Of a stretch of 64,000 nucleotides of DNA, positions 56,801 to 61,862 are shown piece after piece. Under the pieces are notes generated by a model. That model had not been told where the DNA came from. It ran no database searches and saw only the letters and a program-made list of their open reading frames with translations. Positions within the stretch are counted from its first letter, which is position 1. Each line of letters begins with the position of its first letter. The position numbers and the translations under genes are program-made. The DNA is from Micropterus salmoides (taxonomy: Eukaryota; Chordata; Actinopteri; Centrarchiformes; Centrarchidae), in the NCBI RefSeq assembly GCF_014851395.1, contig NW_024044459.1, positions 5,433,100 through 5,497,099 of the forward strand. The letters run 5' to 3'.

Positions 56801-58573
56801 AAAACTATATTTCTGTGTGTGTTTAGGCATTATCACAGCATGGAGGTGTTCACGCTCTATGACCTGTTCACCTTAAACGGAACCAAAGTGGCAGAAGGAC
56901 ACAAAGCAAGTTTTTGCCTGGAGGACTCAGAGTGTGATGAAGGTGAGAACCAGAAGACGATATTATAAGATGAAAATCTGTCACTGTGGTGTTTACGGTT
57001 TGTTCTGCTGCCCCCAACAGGGAAAAACAAATACAACTGTTCATGCAGCTTTAACGTCTTATGAATAGTTCTCAGAGGGTTTCCTGTATTTACCAAACTC
57101 ATTTCATTTTGTAATGTTTTTATTTCAGGTATTGAAAAGAGGTATGAGTGCGCTAACTTTGGAGACCAAGGTATCACTGTGGGCTGCTGGGACACCTACA
57201 GGCACGATATCGACTGCCAGTGGGTCGACATAACTGACATGAAACCTGGAGATTACATTTTCCAGGTAATGTTTCGCATTGTTCTTAAGTAAAGACCATT
57301 AATACTGCTCATCCCTGACTTGCTTGTGTTCTCCCTCTCACAGATAGTGATTAATCCAAACTATGAAGTACCCGAGTCAGACTACACGAATAACGTCATG
57401 AAATGCAGATGTCGATATGATGGCCATCGTGTGTGGATGTACAGCTGTCATAATGGTAAGACCTCGCAATTATTGATTCGTATCTGCTGTCCCTTTAATG
57501 TTGTTGTGCTTAAGGTCAATTCAAACTGTAATTGTAACATTGTTACAAGCGCTCACACTCACCTCAGTTACATTCCACCACAGATGTGTTTATTATTTCC
57601 ATTAACTCAAGGTCCACTTACTAGCTGTTTCTGAAACTTTCAACCCTCTCTCATGGGCTTCATCAGCAGATGGGAGTTTGCTCAGTTATCATGGAGTCAG
57701 TTCACTTTTGGGGACATGTCCCCACCACTTTTTGAAATGGCTGATTTTGCCCCCATCACTTTTTGAAAGCACTTGCTAAAAGTTTTCTGAAAATTAGAAA
57801 AAAATAGAAATAAAGAAATGAAATTCTATGAGAAATGTTTCCTTGCACAATAGGAAAACATGAAATGTAATGTAAATATAGAAGAAACAGATCTGCCTTG
57901 TCTAAAAAAAAAAAAAAAAAGTAACTTAGGCTAAAAACGAAGATACTGACTACTGCATTATATTCGATAATATTTTTATATTCTGAATTGTCACTGGCCA
58001 TATGAATTTTGTTGCCCTTCATATAAATAAAGACATTTCCAACATAAATTGGTGCAGAAAATGTCTTTAGAATGCAGGAAATTAAGAGTTTAATGCTCAA
58101 AATCTTCTAGGGGAGGACCCCCAGACCCCCACATTGTATAGTAAATTTCATCAATCAATATTCAACACAAAGTGACGCCTTTGGATAACGCCTGTCTTAG
58201 TATGACTCCATGCTCTGATGATGACTGTAAAATGAGGATGAAAGCTCAGGAAAAAGCTTGTAAGTAACAATGAGCAAGGATTATTTAATTCAAAAAAGAA
58301 ACTTCTGTGCTCTAGTGTGTGTGTGTGTGTGTGTGCCATGAGAGACAATGTACAATTTGCTTAATTTTCTGATTCATTATCTAGCGCACCTCTTAGGAGC
58401 ACTTAGCTGGGCCCTGCCTTTATCAGTGGAGGTGAAACTGCTGGTATCAGATTTGAAATAAGGATAAAGTGTGAGGTCGCTAACACTGTCTGTCTCTGCT
58501 AGGTGGCTCATTAAGCACTGAATCAGAACAGACGTTCCCAGGCCTGCTCAACAACCAGGTGACCCACAGGTAA
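25301..58573 (+). CDS. loxl2: Lysyl oxidase-like 2 (secreted copper amine oxidase), whole gene
   Basis: Thirteen coding exons joined in phase give 763 residues (human LOXL2: 774). Loxl2 oxidises peptidyl lysine in collagen and elastin (and, as reported, some nuclear substrates) to allysine, enabling crosslinks. Order: signal peptide 1-20; four SRCR domains about 51-153, 182-294, 319-417 and 428-536; lysyl oxidase domain about 540-740. The copper-binding region is WHDCHRHYH, with ligands His618, His620 and His622. The lysine tyrosylquinone pair is Lys645 (EGHKASFC) and Tyr681 (WDTYRHDIDC). The FRK|A site at 310/311 matches the proprotein-convertase site reported between SRCR2 and SRCR3 of human LOXL2. 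Sequons include Asn448 (NGS) and Asn636 (NGT). LOXL2 identity rests on IQVEDVRIRAI and the GLLNNQ tail, rather than LOXL3 or LOXL4. Oddities: Leu629 where the family has His, and an extra Cys726. The teleost a/b paralogue is unresolved. Confidence 0.95.
25989..26164 (+). CDS. loxl2: loxl2 exon 3 (residues 114-172)
   Basis: Acceptor 'tatcgtcag' at 25988, donor GAG|GTAAAC at 26164/26165, phase 0. It completes SRCR1 (GPIWFDNLHCTG, CKHSEDVGVVCSDKRIPGF). Intron 2 is only 348 bases, while intron 3 after this exon is 13.5 kb. Confidence 0.94.
26165..27467 (+). other. loxl2 intron 3, proximal part
   Basis: Intronic. The open frame at 26496-26882 is not supported by splice sites in the loxl2 frame and has no recognisable domain. 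No RNA gene is seen. Confidence 0.5.
27468..27960 (+). repeat. Family A TIR-like repeat, copy 3
   Basis: Contains 'gatgaacctacagagaaccc', 'ggctttatggaactttatagc', 'aacccactgtacacccaaca', 'gtgaacatagtggagcattta' and 'ctaagagagagggaatattgg', shared with the copies at 3590 and 31322. Lies in loxl2 intron 3. Confidence 0.65.
29095..29892. mobile_element. hAT-like non-autonomous DNA element with 8-bp target duplication
   Basis: The 8-base word GCTTTGGG lies directly outside both ends (29087-29094 and 29893-29900), as expected for a hAT-type target-site duplication. The left end reads CATGGTGCCGCCAG. The right end read in reverse is CAGGGGCGCCCCCAG. These match as imperfect terminal inverted repeats and fit the hAT consensus start CAG/CA. 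A sub-terminal inverted duplication makes the left 100 bases fold into a hairpin. There is no transposase frame. Lies in loxl2 intron 3. Confidence 0.65.
30341..30380 (+). repeat. (TCTA)10 microsatellite
   Basis: Ten perfect tetranucleotide units, in loxl2 intron 3. Likely length-polymorphic. Confidence 0.95.
30460..31098. mobile_element. MITE-like element flanked by TTAA
   Basis: TTAA occurs directly at both edges (30456-30459 and 31099-31102). The left end is CGAGGTCATATTATGCT. The reversed right end is AGAGGTGGCATTATGCT. Together they form an imperfect terminal inverted repeat of about 17 bases. The 639-base interior holds words widely repeated in fish genomes ('aaagcccaaagtccagccc', 'gggagttcccatctcccaca', 'tgacgtcacaag') and no transposase. 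A TTAA duplication is the piggyBac-type signature, but the termini do not start with the usual CCC, so the superfamily is uncertain. Confidence 0.6.
31322..31885 (+). repeat. Family A TIR-like repeat, copy 4
   Basis: Begins 'taaagctgcactaattaata' and ends near 'tttacagctttttcc'. The interior has 'ggcggctgttttcagcgaca', 'aacccactgtacact', 'gtgaacatagtggagcatta' and 'aggagagtgaatattgaac'. It is the most complete copy in this orientation. Lies in loxl2 intron 3. Confidence 0.7.
31886..33179 (+). other. loxl2 intron 3, no further feature seen
   Basis: Open frames (for example 32016-32411 and 32706-32945) lack recognisable domains or loxl2-phase splice sites. No RNA gene or named repeat. Confidence 0.45.
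33183..33640 (+). repeat. Dispersed TIR-like repeat, family D
   Basis: Starts 'attaaagcagcaatagggaa' and continues 'gtacatgagacagataatct', 'ggttcctctggcttctcc' and 'aaccaatcagagccaagcgg'. This block recurs widely in percomorph genomes. The terminus resembles the family A end word. The open frames on either strand within it are treated as repeat-derived. Confidence 0.5.
33650..33850 (-). repeat. Dispersed teleost repeat, family B copy 4 (inverted)
   Basis: 'attggatggattgcaatgaaattttgtacag', 'gtgttccccagaggatgaat' and 'tgacttgacttttcctgtag' are complements of the family B block at 16030-16110. Confidence 0.55.
33851..35699 (+). other. loxl2 intron 3, no further feature seen
   Basis: AT-rich intronic DNA. 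The open frames at 34568-34801 and 35249-35557 have no family features. Confidence 0.45.
35700..35960 (+). repeat. Family A TIR-like repeat, copy 5 (internally deleted)
   Basis: Begins 'attacagctgcataattaac' and ends 'atcaatgcagctttaac'. It keeps 'gagacaaaaacagagctgaata' and 'ccaccagtcggtcaaagtatc' from the longer copies but lacks the middle. Lies in loxl2 intron 3. Confidence 0.6.
35961..37729 (+). other. loxl2 intron 3, no further feature seen
   Basis: No exon-like or RNA gene signals. There is a C-rich patch at about 37111-37145. Confidence 0.45.
37730..38105 (-). repeat. Family A TIR-like repeat, copy 6 (inverted)
   Basis: 'attaaagcagcattaattac' lies at one end and 'gattagttgtagtgcagttttatt' at the other. 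The interior includes 'gttgctaactttgtctgtatgctgtttggtgctgg' and 'gataattctctgtgggtctgtcact'. It matches the copies at 24422, 42240 and 47050. Confidence 0.65.
38410..38560. repeat. Dispersed repeat fragment ('tatcgatcc' type)
   Basis: The words 'gatatcgatccttttatatgagtatcgatcc' and 'aggattgatccgcacatcact' are characteristic of a repeat common in teleost introns. Ends are not resolved. Confidence 0.4.
38561..39685 (+). other. loxl2 intron 3, distal part
   Basis: No gene, RNA or named repeat seen before the exon 4 acceptor. Confidence 0.45.
39686..39897 (+). CDS. loxl2: loxl2 exon 4 (residues 173-242)
   Basis: Acceptor 'ttgtccacag' at 39685, donor CAA|GTGAGT at 39897/39898, phase 2. It encodes SLDIQVEDVRIRAILSSYRK and the first part of the divergent second SRCR domain (EGYVEVKDGGKWKQIC, CGMFGFPGERKYN). 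Confidence 0.94.
39898..42239 (+). other. loxl2 intron 4, proximal part
   Basis: Unique-looking intronic DNA. No exon candidate in the loxl2 phase, and no RNA gene recognised. Confidence 0.5.
42240..42660 (-). repeat. Family A TIR-like repeat, copy 7 (inverted)
   Basis: Contains 'aacaactccttaggggaatatctgactcttta', 'gatgctgggcagattgcgtac' and 'ggaaacagtgatagatgttgg', and ends 'attgattagtgcagctttaac'. It lies about 160 bases before loxl2 exon 5. Confidence 0.6.
42819..43035 (+). CDS. loxl2: loxl2 exon 5 (residues 243-315)
   Basis: Acceptor 'ctgtccag' at 42818, donor GAG|GTAAAT at 43035/43036, phase 0. It completes SRCR2 (VNCTGNEAHLSSCKLG, LPVVVSCVPGRAF) and encodes the SRCR2-SRCR3 linker with GFRKAFRQE, the region of reported proteolytic processing in human LOXL2. 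Confidence 0.94.
43036..44037 (+). other. loxl2 intron 5, proximal part
   Basis: No exon or RNA gene seen. The sequence just before 44038 may include a further decayed part of the Tc1 remnant, but I cannot support an exact start. Confidence 0.4.
44038..44318 (+). mobile_element. Decayed Tc1-like transposon, 3' end
   Basis: 'tttgtggcaacagattgaggaaggccc', 'accatccaacacctttgggatgaacg' (a QHLWDE-like transposase piece), 'gtgggggctgttataccagcac', 'attaatgcccatgattttggaatga' and 'ccacttttggccatgttgtg' follow the order of a Tc1-like transposase C-terminus plus right terminal repeat. The left part is missing or unrecognisable. Lies in loxl2 intron 5. Confidence 0.65.
44884..45700 (-). mobile_element. 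L2/Rex1-like LINE fragment, minus strand, with nested insertion
   Basis: The minus-strand translation at 45683 downwards reads FFKYVNPKDLERVNNAC, TSRLDYCNSLYVGLDK, LQLVQNAAARLLTGKKRHHI and LHWLPVHYRIDFKILLL, the C-terminal ORF2 region of L2-like LINEs. It is interrupted at 45262-45385 by an RTE-type tail and then continues to a 3' end at 44884 ('tttatttatatagcgcac'). The ORF2 sequence differs clearly from the copy at 1190-2824, so it belongs to another subfamily. Lies in loxl2 intron 5. Confidence 0.8.
45262..45385 (-). mobile_element. RTE-type LINE 3' tail nested in the L2-like LINE
   Basis: Read on the minus strand this is GGCGACCTGTCCAGGGTGTA, then CAGCTGGGATTGG, then GCGCAGGATAAGCGGTTGA and a GATGG-type tail, the recognised 3' end of teleost RTE-like elements. 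The 10-base word ATCCATTAAG lies at both edges (45252-45261 and 45386-45395), consistent with a target-site duplication. Confidence 0.75.
46123..46306 (+). CDS. loxl2: loxl2 exon 6 (residues 316-376)
   Basis: Acceptor 'cttctttag' at 46122, donor CAAG|GTATAC at 46306/46307, phase 1. It encodes the first half of SRCR3 (PLVRLRGGAIVGEGRVEVL, EWGTICDDNW, VVCRELGFGTAKEA). Confidence 0.94.
46307..47049 (+). other. loxl2 intron 6, proximal part
   Basis: Contains the 24-base G run listed separately. Otherwise no gene or named repeat. Confidence 0.5.
46934..46957 (+). repeat. Poly-G run (24 G)
   Basis: Twenty-four consecutive guanines on the sense strand of loxl2 intron 6. In the transcript this could fold as a G-quadruplex. 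Length is prone to sequencing error. Confidence 0.9.
47050..47385 (-). repeat. Family A TIR-like repeat, copy 8 (inverted)
   Basis: Contains 'taagggaaatatctggctctta', 'tgttcaccagcaagttgctaac', 'gtctgctgtttggtgctgctg' and 'gagagtgaaccaaaacagtaaagttgtg', and ends 'gttagtgcagctttaaag'. Lies in loxl2 intron 6. Confidence 0.7.
47455..48349 (-). mobile_element. L2-type LINE, 3' end only, inverted copy of 1190-2824
   Basis: The sequence is the complement of the last codons and 3' UTR of the LINE at about 1966-2824. It includes the ATTGA-type tail (47455-47490), the 'tatatagcgccaaatcac' box, the GA microsatellite (47706-47832) and the end of ORF2 at 48349. By eye it is almost identical outside the microsatellite. 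It is about 0.9 kb, severely 5'-truncated, and lies antisense in loxl2 intron 6. Confidence 0.9.
48350..49257 (+). other. loxl2 intron 6, distal part
   Basis: No gene, RNA or named repeat recognised. Confidence 0.45.
49258..49358 (+). repeat. Family E repeat fragment next to exon 7
   Basis: 'tattttgggaaatacacttactggctttcttgccaagagtcagatgaaaagatcgataccactc' and 'atgtctgtatgctaaatatgaag' match the start of the family copy at 55795. The fragment ends about 23 bases before the exon 7 acceptor. Confidence 0.6.
49382..49533 (+). CDS. loxl2: loxl2 exon 7 (residues 377-427)
   Basis: Acceptor 'gtattttcag' at 49381, donor TCG|GTGAGA at 49533/49534, phase 0. It completes SRCR3 (GPVHMNEVECSG, CSHEEDAAVRCNVP). 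A family E repeat fragment lies immediately upstream, at 49258-49358. Confidence 0.94.
49874..50041 (+). CDS. loxl2: loxl2 exon 8 (residues 428-483)
   Basis: Acceptor 'atgcccacag' at 49873, donor CAG|GTACAA at 50041/50042, phase 0. It encodes the first half of SRCR4 (LRLSGGRNPHEGRVEVL, the NGS sequon at Asn448, MVVCRQLGLGFASNAFQ). Confidence 0.94.
50042..52535 (+). other. loxl2 intron 8, proximal part
   Basis: No exon in phase. A C-rich patch at 51403-51426 follows 'cagtggttctcaacctttt', which resembles a hAT-type terminus but has no partner end. Confidence 0.45.
52536..52990 (+). mobile_element. hAT-type non-autonomous repeat (CAGTGGTGG... family), decayed
   Basis: Starts CAGTGGTGGGGAAAATAAC and continues with 'tttactcaggtagtgtacttaagtacag', 'cttaagtatttccatttt' and 'ttactccactacatttatctga', a family found throughout teleost genomes. 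The right end is decayed near 'aaatgcaagacctttattta' and 'gttaagtaaaa', so its boundary is approximate. Confidence 0.6.
53208..54626 (+). mobile_element. Tc1-like DNA transposon, nearly full length but dead
   Basis: Terminal inverted repeats ACTGCTCAAAAAAATAAAGG (left) and its complement (right) continue to GGAACACT. TA lies outside each end (53206-53207 and 54627-54628). The 1419-base length fits a Tc1-like element. The interior encodes a transposase in three disturbed pieces: from about 53510, 53665-54006 and 54121-54378. Recognisable pieces are DESRF (first catalytic region), NARPH (second Asp region) and DLNPIEHIWD (Glu region), which together fit a DDE transposase. The expected start codon position reads ATC, there is an in-frame TGA near 53573, and there are frameshifts near 53690 and 54000. 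Lies in loxl2 intron 8. Confidence 0.9.
53510..54378 (+). pseudogene. Tc1-like transposase pseudogene
   Basis: The N-terminal helix-turn-helix region is visible in the first frame (TQVAQVVQLIQDG, then VSVSVVSRAWRRYQETGQY), but lacks an ATG at the expected place and is cut by a stop. The middle frame (QQDRYLRLCARRSRRSTARAL, then VRNRLHEGGMRARRP) and the last frame (DIDAMDWPAPSPDLNPIEHI, ending HTRY and stop) carry the catalytic region. The frames are separated by small deletions or insertions, so no functional enzyme is encoded. Confidence 0.85.
54725..54890 (+). CDS. loxl2: loxl2 exon 9 (residues 484-538)
   Basis: Acceptor 'tcacaacag' at 54724, donor GAGA|GTAAGG at 54890/54891, phase 1. It completes SRCR4 (ETWYWPGEV, VVMSGVRCSGTEMSLSHC, AAGVSCSES). 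The Tc1-like pseudo-element ends at about 54626, roughly 100 bases before this exon. Confidence 0.94.
55432..55672 (+). CDS. loxl2: loxl2 exon 10 (residues 539-618)
   Basis: Acceptor 'cctgtccacag' at 55431, donor CACAG|GTCAGT at 55672/55673, phase 2. It opens the lysyl oxidase domain (APDLVLNPQVVEQTTY, MFMLQCAYEENCLS, RFSSQIHNNGQSDFRP) and ends in the copper site at WHDCH (His618). Confidence 0.95.
55795..56060 (+). repeat. Dispersed teleost repeat, family E
   Basis: 'catttgggaaatatggttatg', 'tttcttttcaagagcttgatgagaagattgatac', 'caattagcctagcttagtataaagactggaagcagggggaaaca' and 'gtagcctggctttctcc' make up a repeat common in percomorph genomes. Lies in loxl2 intron 10. Related fragments occur at 16255-16360 (inverted) and 49258-49358. 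Confidence 0.6.
56827..56942 (+). CDS. loxl2: loxl2 exon 11 (residues 619-657)
   Basis: Acceptor 'gtgtttag' at 56826, donor GAAG|GTGAGA at 56942/56943, phase 1. It encodes the rest of the copper site (HYH: His620 and His622) and the cofactor lysine Lys645 in EGHKASFCLED. It carries the unusual MEVFTLYDLF, where LOX-family proteins have His before TyrAsp. Confidence 0.95.
57129..57265 (+). CDS. loxl2: loxl2 exon 12 (residues 658-703)
   Basis: Acceptor 'tttatttcag' at 57128, donor CCAG|GTAATG at 57265/57266, phase 0. It encodes YECANFGDQGITVGCWDTY, with cofactor tyrosine Tyr681, then DIDCQWVDITDMKPGDY. Confidence 0.95.
57344..57455 (+). CDS. loxl2: loxl2 exon 13 (residues 704-740)
   Basis: Acceptor 'cctctcacag' at 57343, donor AATG|GTAAGA at 57455/57456, phase 1. 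Intron 12 before it is only 78 bases. It encodes VINPNYEVPESDYTNNVMKC and RYDGHRVWMYSCH. Residue 726 is Cys (KCRCRY), where human LOXL2 has Ser. Confidence 0.95.
57680..58130. repeat. Dispersed repeat in loxl2 intron 13
   Basis: 'ttttggggacatgtccccaccactttttgaaa' at the left and 'ctaggggaggacccccagacccccac' at the right are words seen in repeated DNA of many teleosts. The long minus-strand open frame at 57756-58100 lies inside it and has a low-complexity, AT-rich translation, so it is not taken as a gene. Element class unknown. Confidence 0.4.
58315..58334 (+). repeat. (GT)10 microsatellite
   Basis: Ten perfect GT units in loxl2 intron 13. Confidence 0.9.
58503..58573 (+). CDS. loxl2: loxl2 exon 14 (residues 741-763 and stop)
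   Basis: Acceptor 'tctctgctag' at 58502. It encodes GGSLSTESEQTFPGLLNNQ, then VTHR and TAA. The GLLNNQ tail is characteristic of LOXL2. The stop lies inside a donor-like CAG|GTAAAG sequence, so an alternative C-terminus is conceivable but unsupported. Confidence 0.9.
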
Positions 58574-59110
58574 AGACAAAGCAGAGGAGAGGAGTCAACA
58601 GGCCGTTACCCACCCGGCAAGGAGGCCATCTGATTCCCACCAACCACTACACATCTTCATCTGTGGTGGATTCTTCCCGGCAGCCCTCCTCCATGAGGCA
58701 GCAGCTTTCTTTGACCCTTCACCCTCCTTTCCCCCGAGCAGAAAGAATATTTGATTCCCCCTCCTGTCCAAACAGAGGCAGCTACAGCCTTACCAACACT
58801 TTCAACCTTCCTGCTTAAGATCAAGAGAATGGTGAAGCTCTCCGTGTGCCCTGTGACTTTTGGTTATTGAACGAGTCATGAAATAAACCTGCTGGGAAGT
58901 GGCAGATATTTTACACACACGGTGCAGTATTGGAGGATGTCATCAAGAATGGGTCTCCTTTGAAGTGAATGCACCTTAACAGAACCCTGCTGCATCACCT
59001 TTTGTTCAAAGCTCACCCTGGAGAGTGCCAGGTCGCCTGAGGATTGCGAGGAATCATCAATAACAACAGCAGCAGTCTGTTTGGAAATAAATGCAGTATT
59101 CCAAGTTCCG
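58574..59110 (+). other. loxl2: loxl2 3' UTR with polyadenylation signals
   Basis: Downstream of the stop codon. AATAAA hexamers occur at 58882-58887 and 59086-59091. The second is followed by GU/U-rich sequence including a long T run near 59114-59128, which makes it the better candidate for the transcript end. Confidence 0.6.
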
Positions 59111-59975
59111 AGTTTTTTTTTTTTTTTTCTCTCGAGTAAAGTGCCTTTTACACGCTAAGTCAGTTATTAAACTGATTAACTGATTTTTCACATCTTATCT
59201 GAGGTGTTCATGCAAATCAAACTGTGGCACAAACAAGTCCTCAAAAAGAAACCAGCTCGTTCACCGAGGCTGAAGCATTACATGCTGTGGTGCCTTTAAC
59301 GTGCCTTTACTTTAAATAACTGGTGCATACATCCTCTATAATTGCCTCGGAAACTATATGGACAAGACTTTAGTCTTTGCATTAAGAGTTATGCTACAGT
59401 CCTTTGTAGGTGTTGTTGTTGCAATGGTTGTTGGGGGAAAAAAATATATAATTATAATATAACAGATTTACCTAAAATTTACATTACAGTATGCGTTATC
59501 TAAGAGGTTTTGGGTTTGACCAACGCTGTTTTAACCTTCCAGTCATGTACAAAATTAGTAAAAAGACTGACAGATCAATTTCCGTTCCTAGACATTTTCT
59601 TGTTCTTCTGATATATTCCTCTTTGTTCTTTATGATATGTAGCAATATTTTACCGTTGTGCCTGTGGATCCCCACATCTCTCTTCTCCTTGTTTAGGGCT
59701 TTTACAAAATGCCCATAAAACACCCTTAAAAATGGTGTTTTTGCTAACCTCCAGTGGTATAACTTCTCATCTTTCTGCCGTGATGTAGAAGTGTACTTCA
59801 GGGTGTGTCAGTACACCGTGACTTAACCACTGGGTGCAGTTATTGGTGCAACATGGCTCACTTCTGACTTGAAATTTTCCACCAGAGGACAGTCTGGTAT
59901 TACATTTCTTTTTGGTAAGTCTCATCAAAGGTTGTGCCATATAATTTCACAAATTACTGTACTTGAATATCTAAC
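59111..59975. other. Downstream of loxl2, no gene seen
   Basis: AT-rich. The open frames at 59491-59723 on both strands overlap each other and have no recognisable domain. Confidence 0.45.
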
Positions 59976-61332
59976 TAGGGGAGAGCAGGGGCGAAAGTAC
60001 CATTTTTCAGAAAAACCTGATTTTAAAAGATTATGTTTCAGACAGATATATTTTTGCTGTGGTCACTAACTCACAAATGTGGTCTATAAATATCAGGTGG
60101 TATTTTGTACAAATGTAGAACGACTTCCGTATAATTTCACTTTAAACATAAGTGGCACATTGTTACTTTCGACACGGTCAGCTGGGACAAAAGTAACACA
60201 ACAATACAAGCTAGATTTTTGTGTTACCCTTGTATTTAATAAATAAACATGACTGTGACCTTGTTAATGTGTAACTGCAAACATCTTTTGACCTTTATCT
60301 TTAAAAAAAATGTAATTAAATTTTTATTTTAAATATTCAGTTTCAAAAGTAACCTGACTGCCCAAACTTGAATTGTTTAGAATATGTCATATTATATTAA
60401 GGATATATTATAAATATAATATACATATGCAAATGTGTGCACCTAAAACAGGGGGGAAATGTTAAGATGGAGATTGTTTATGAACCTGACATGATTAAAA
60501 TAAAATGAGACTGATGCTGCACTGGGGATATTTGCATGTTGCAGCTGTTTCAGAAACAGTGAAAAAATGAAACATAATTTAGAAAGATAAACTTAAATTA
60601 AAAATTAAAAAGAAAAATTATATAGCTATTTACAGTATATGCCTATACAATTTCACATTTTGAAATGAATTTAAAATTGTTTTAGTAAGAACAGTATGAG
60701 TGATCTGCATTTTGAGTGCTTTTTACTGACACCTGCTCCTGAGGAGACAGGCCAAAATAAATACCAGCCGCTCTCTTAATATAAGCATGGAGCTTCCTCT
60801 CCAAGGAGAAGACTTAAAAAAAACAAAGCATGAGACTTTATCAGCTGACTTGAGACTAATGTTTCTAATAGAGACGTCCAGAAACGCCTTCTCATAAACA
60901 TCTGGCTGAATCAGACCTCTGTCTTTCTGACCCGCGCTATTGGCCTATTCTGTTGGTATAATATGGCGTAAACATGTTCTAATAAATGCTGCAACACACA
61001 GAAAAGTCACCACATTAGCAGCGGGACAAAGGAAACACTTGTTACTTTCGTCCCTACAGGAACTCCTGACATTTAAACATGATTTACTTTTATACTGAAA
61101 AACTCTGACAGGGCAAACTTCAGGATGTGTTAAAGCACTAAATAACCTGCAGAATAATCATTACTGTGACACATGAAACGAGAGACAGATCTTTTCCGGA
61201 GCGAACCGCAGGAGACCATGACGAAATCACGTTATGTTTGGCAGCTTCGTCAAGGGTTGCGTGCTGAACATGCTGTCACAGTTTGGAATGCAAATGTAGT
61301 CAGGGCATTACTTTCGCCCCTGCTCTCCCCTA
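59976..61332. mobile_element. Non-autonomous DNA element with perfect 22-24-bp terminal inverted repeats
   Basis: The left end at 59976-59999 reads TAGGGGAGAGCAGGGG followed by CGAAAGTA. The right end at 61309-61332 is its perfect complement. TA at each outer edge suggests a TA target duplication. Inside, sub-terminal motifs repeat in inverted pairs: GTTACTTTCG with GGGACAAAAGTAAC near 60166-60200, and GGGACAAAGGAAAC with GTTACTTTCGTCCC near 61023-61056. No transposase frame is visible in the 1.36 kb. Superfamily not assigned. Confidence 0.75.
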
Positions 61333-61814
61333 TGTCATGTTGAAATGACACTGTGAGCAAATGGCAGATTTGTCCAACTGAAATTAAATTACATGTTGCA
61401 CAGCCTACAGACCCAGTCTGTAAATCACATGTTCTGTGCTTTCTTTGGAGAAAAAATCAACTCCCAAACAGAAAACAGAAATTTATATGTCATAGTCTTT
61501 TTGCGTTTTAGGACAACACCAATCTGTCTGTGTCAAGTCAAGTTCAACAAGCTAAGTTGGCTAATTAACGGTTTTTTTTTGTTGAGGTTACAGAATGTTA
61601 GCTTGGAGGGCTTTATTTTCCCTCTTCAGTAACTTTGAGAGGAATGAGATGGTGTAAAACGGTGAACAAAATGCCCGGGGGAGTAAAAAGAACAGTAGAG
61701 AGAAAAGAGAGATTCTGTGGGAGCTGTGACTGGCTAACGCTTTAGCTGTTAATTCACCAGGCAGCTTCAGCAATTCACCAACTAATCCTGAGTGTATGGT
61801 CGCTACTTCTAGAA
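61333..61814. other. Intergenic, no gene seen
   Basis: The short open frames at 61393-61632 and 61588-61818 overlap on opposite strands and are unsupported. Confidence 0.45.
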
Positions 61815-61862
61815 CCATCCATCCATCATCAACCGCTTATCCTGCGTACAAAGTCACAGGGA
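61815..61862 (-). mobile_element. RTE-type LINE 3' tail fragment
   Basis: 'ccatccatcatcaaccgcttatcctgcgtac' is the same RTE-type terminus as at 9853 and 45262, in the same orientation, with little else retained. Confidence 0.55.

Noticed and set aside
57756..58100. 114-codon minus-strand frame in loxl2 intron 13
   Set aside because: The Phe/Ser/Lys-rich translation of AT-rich repeat DNA has no domain.
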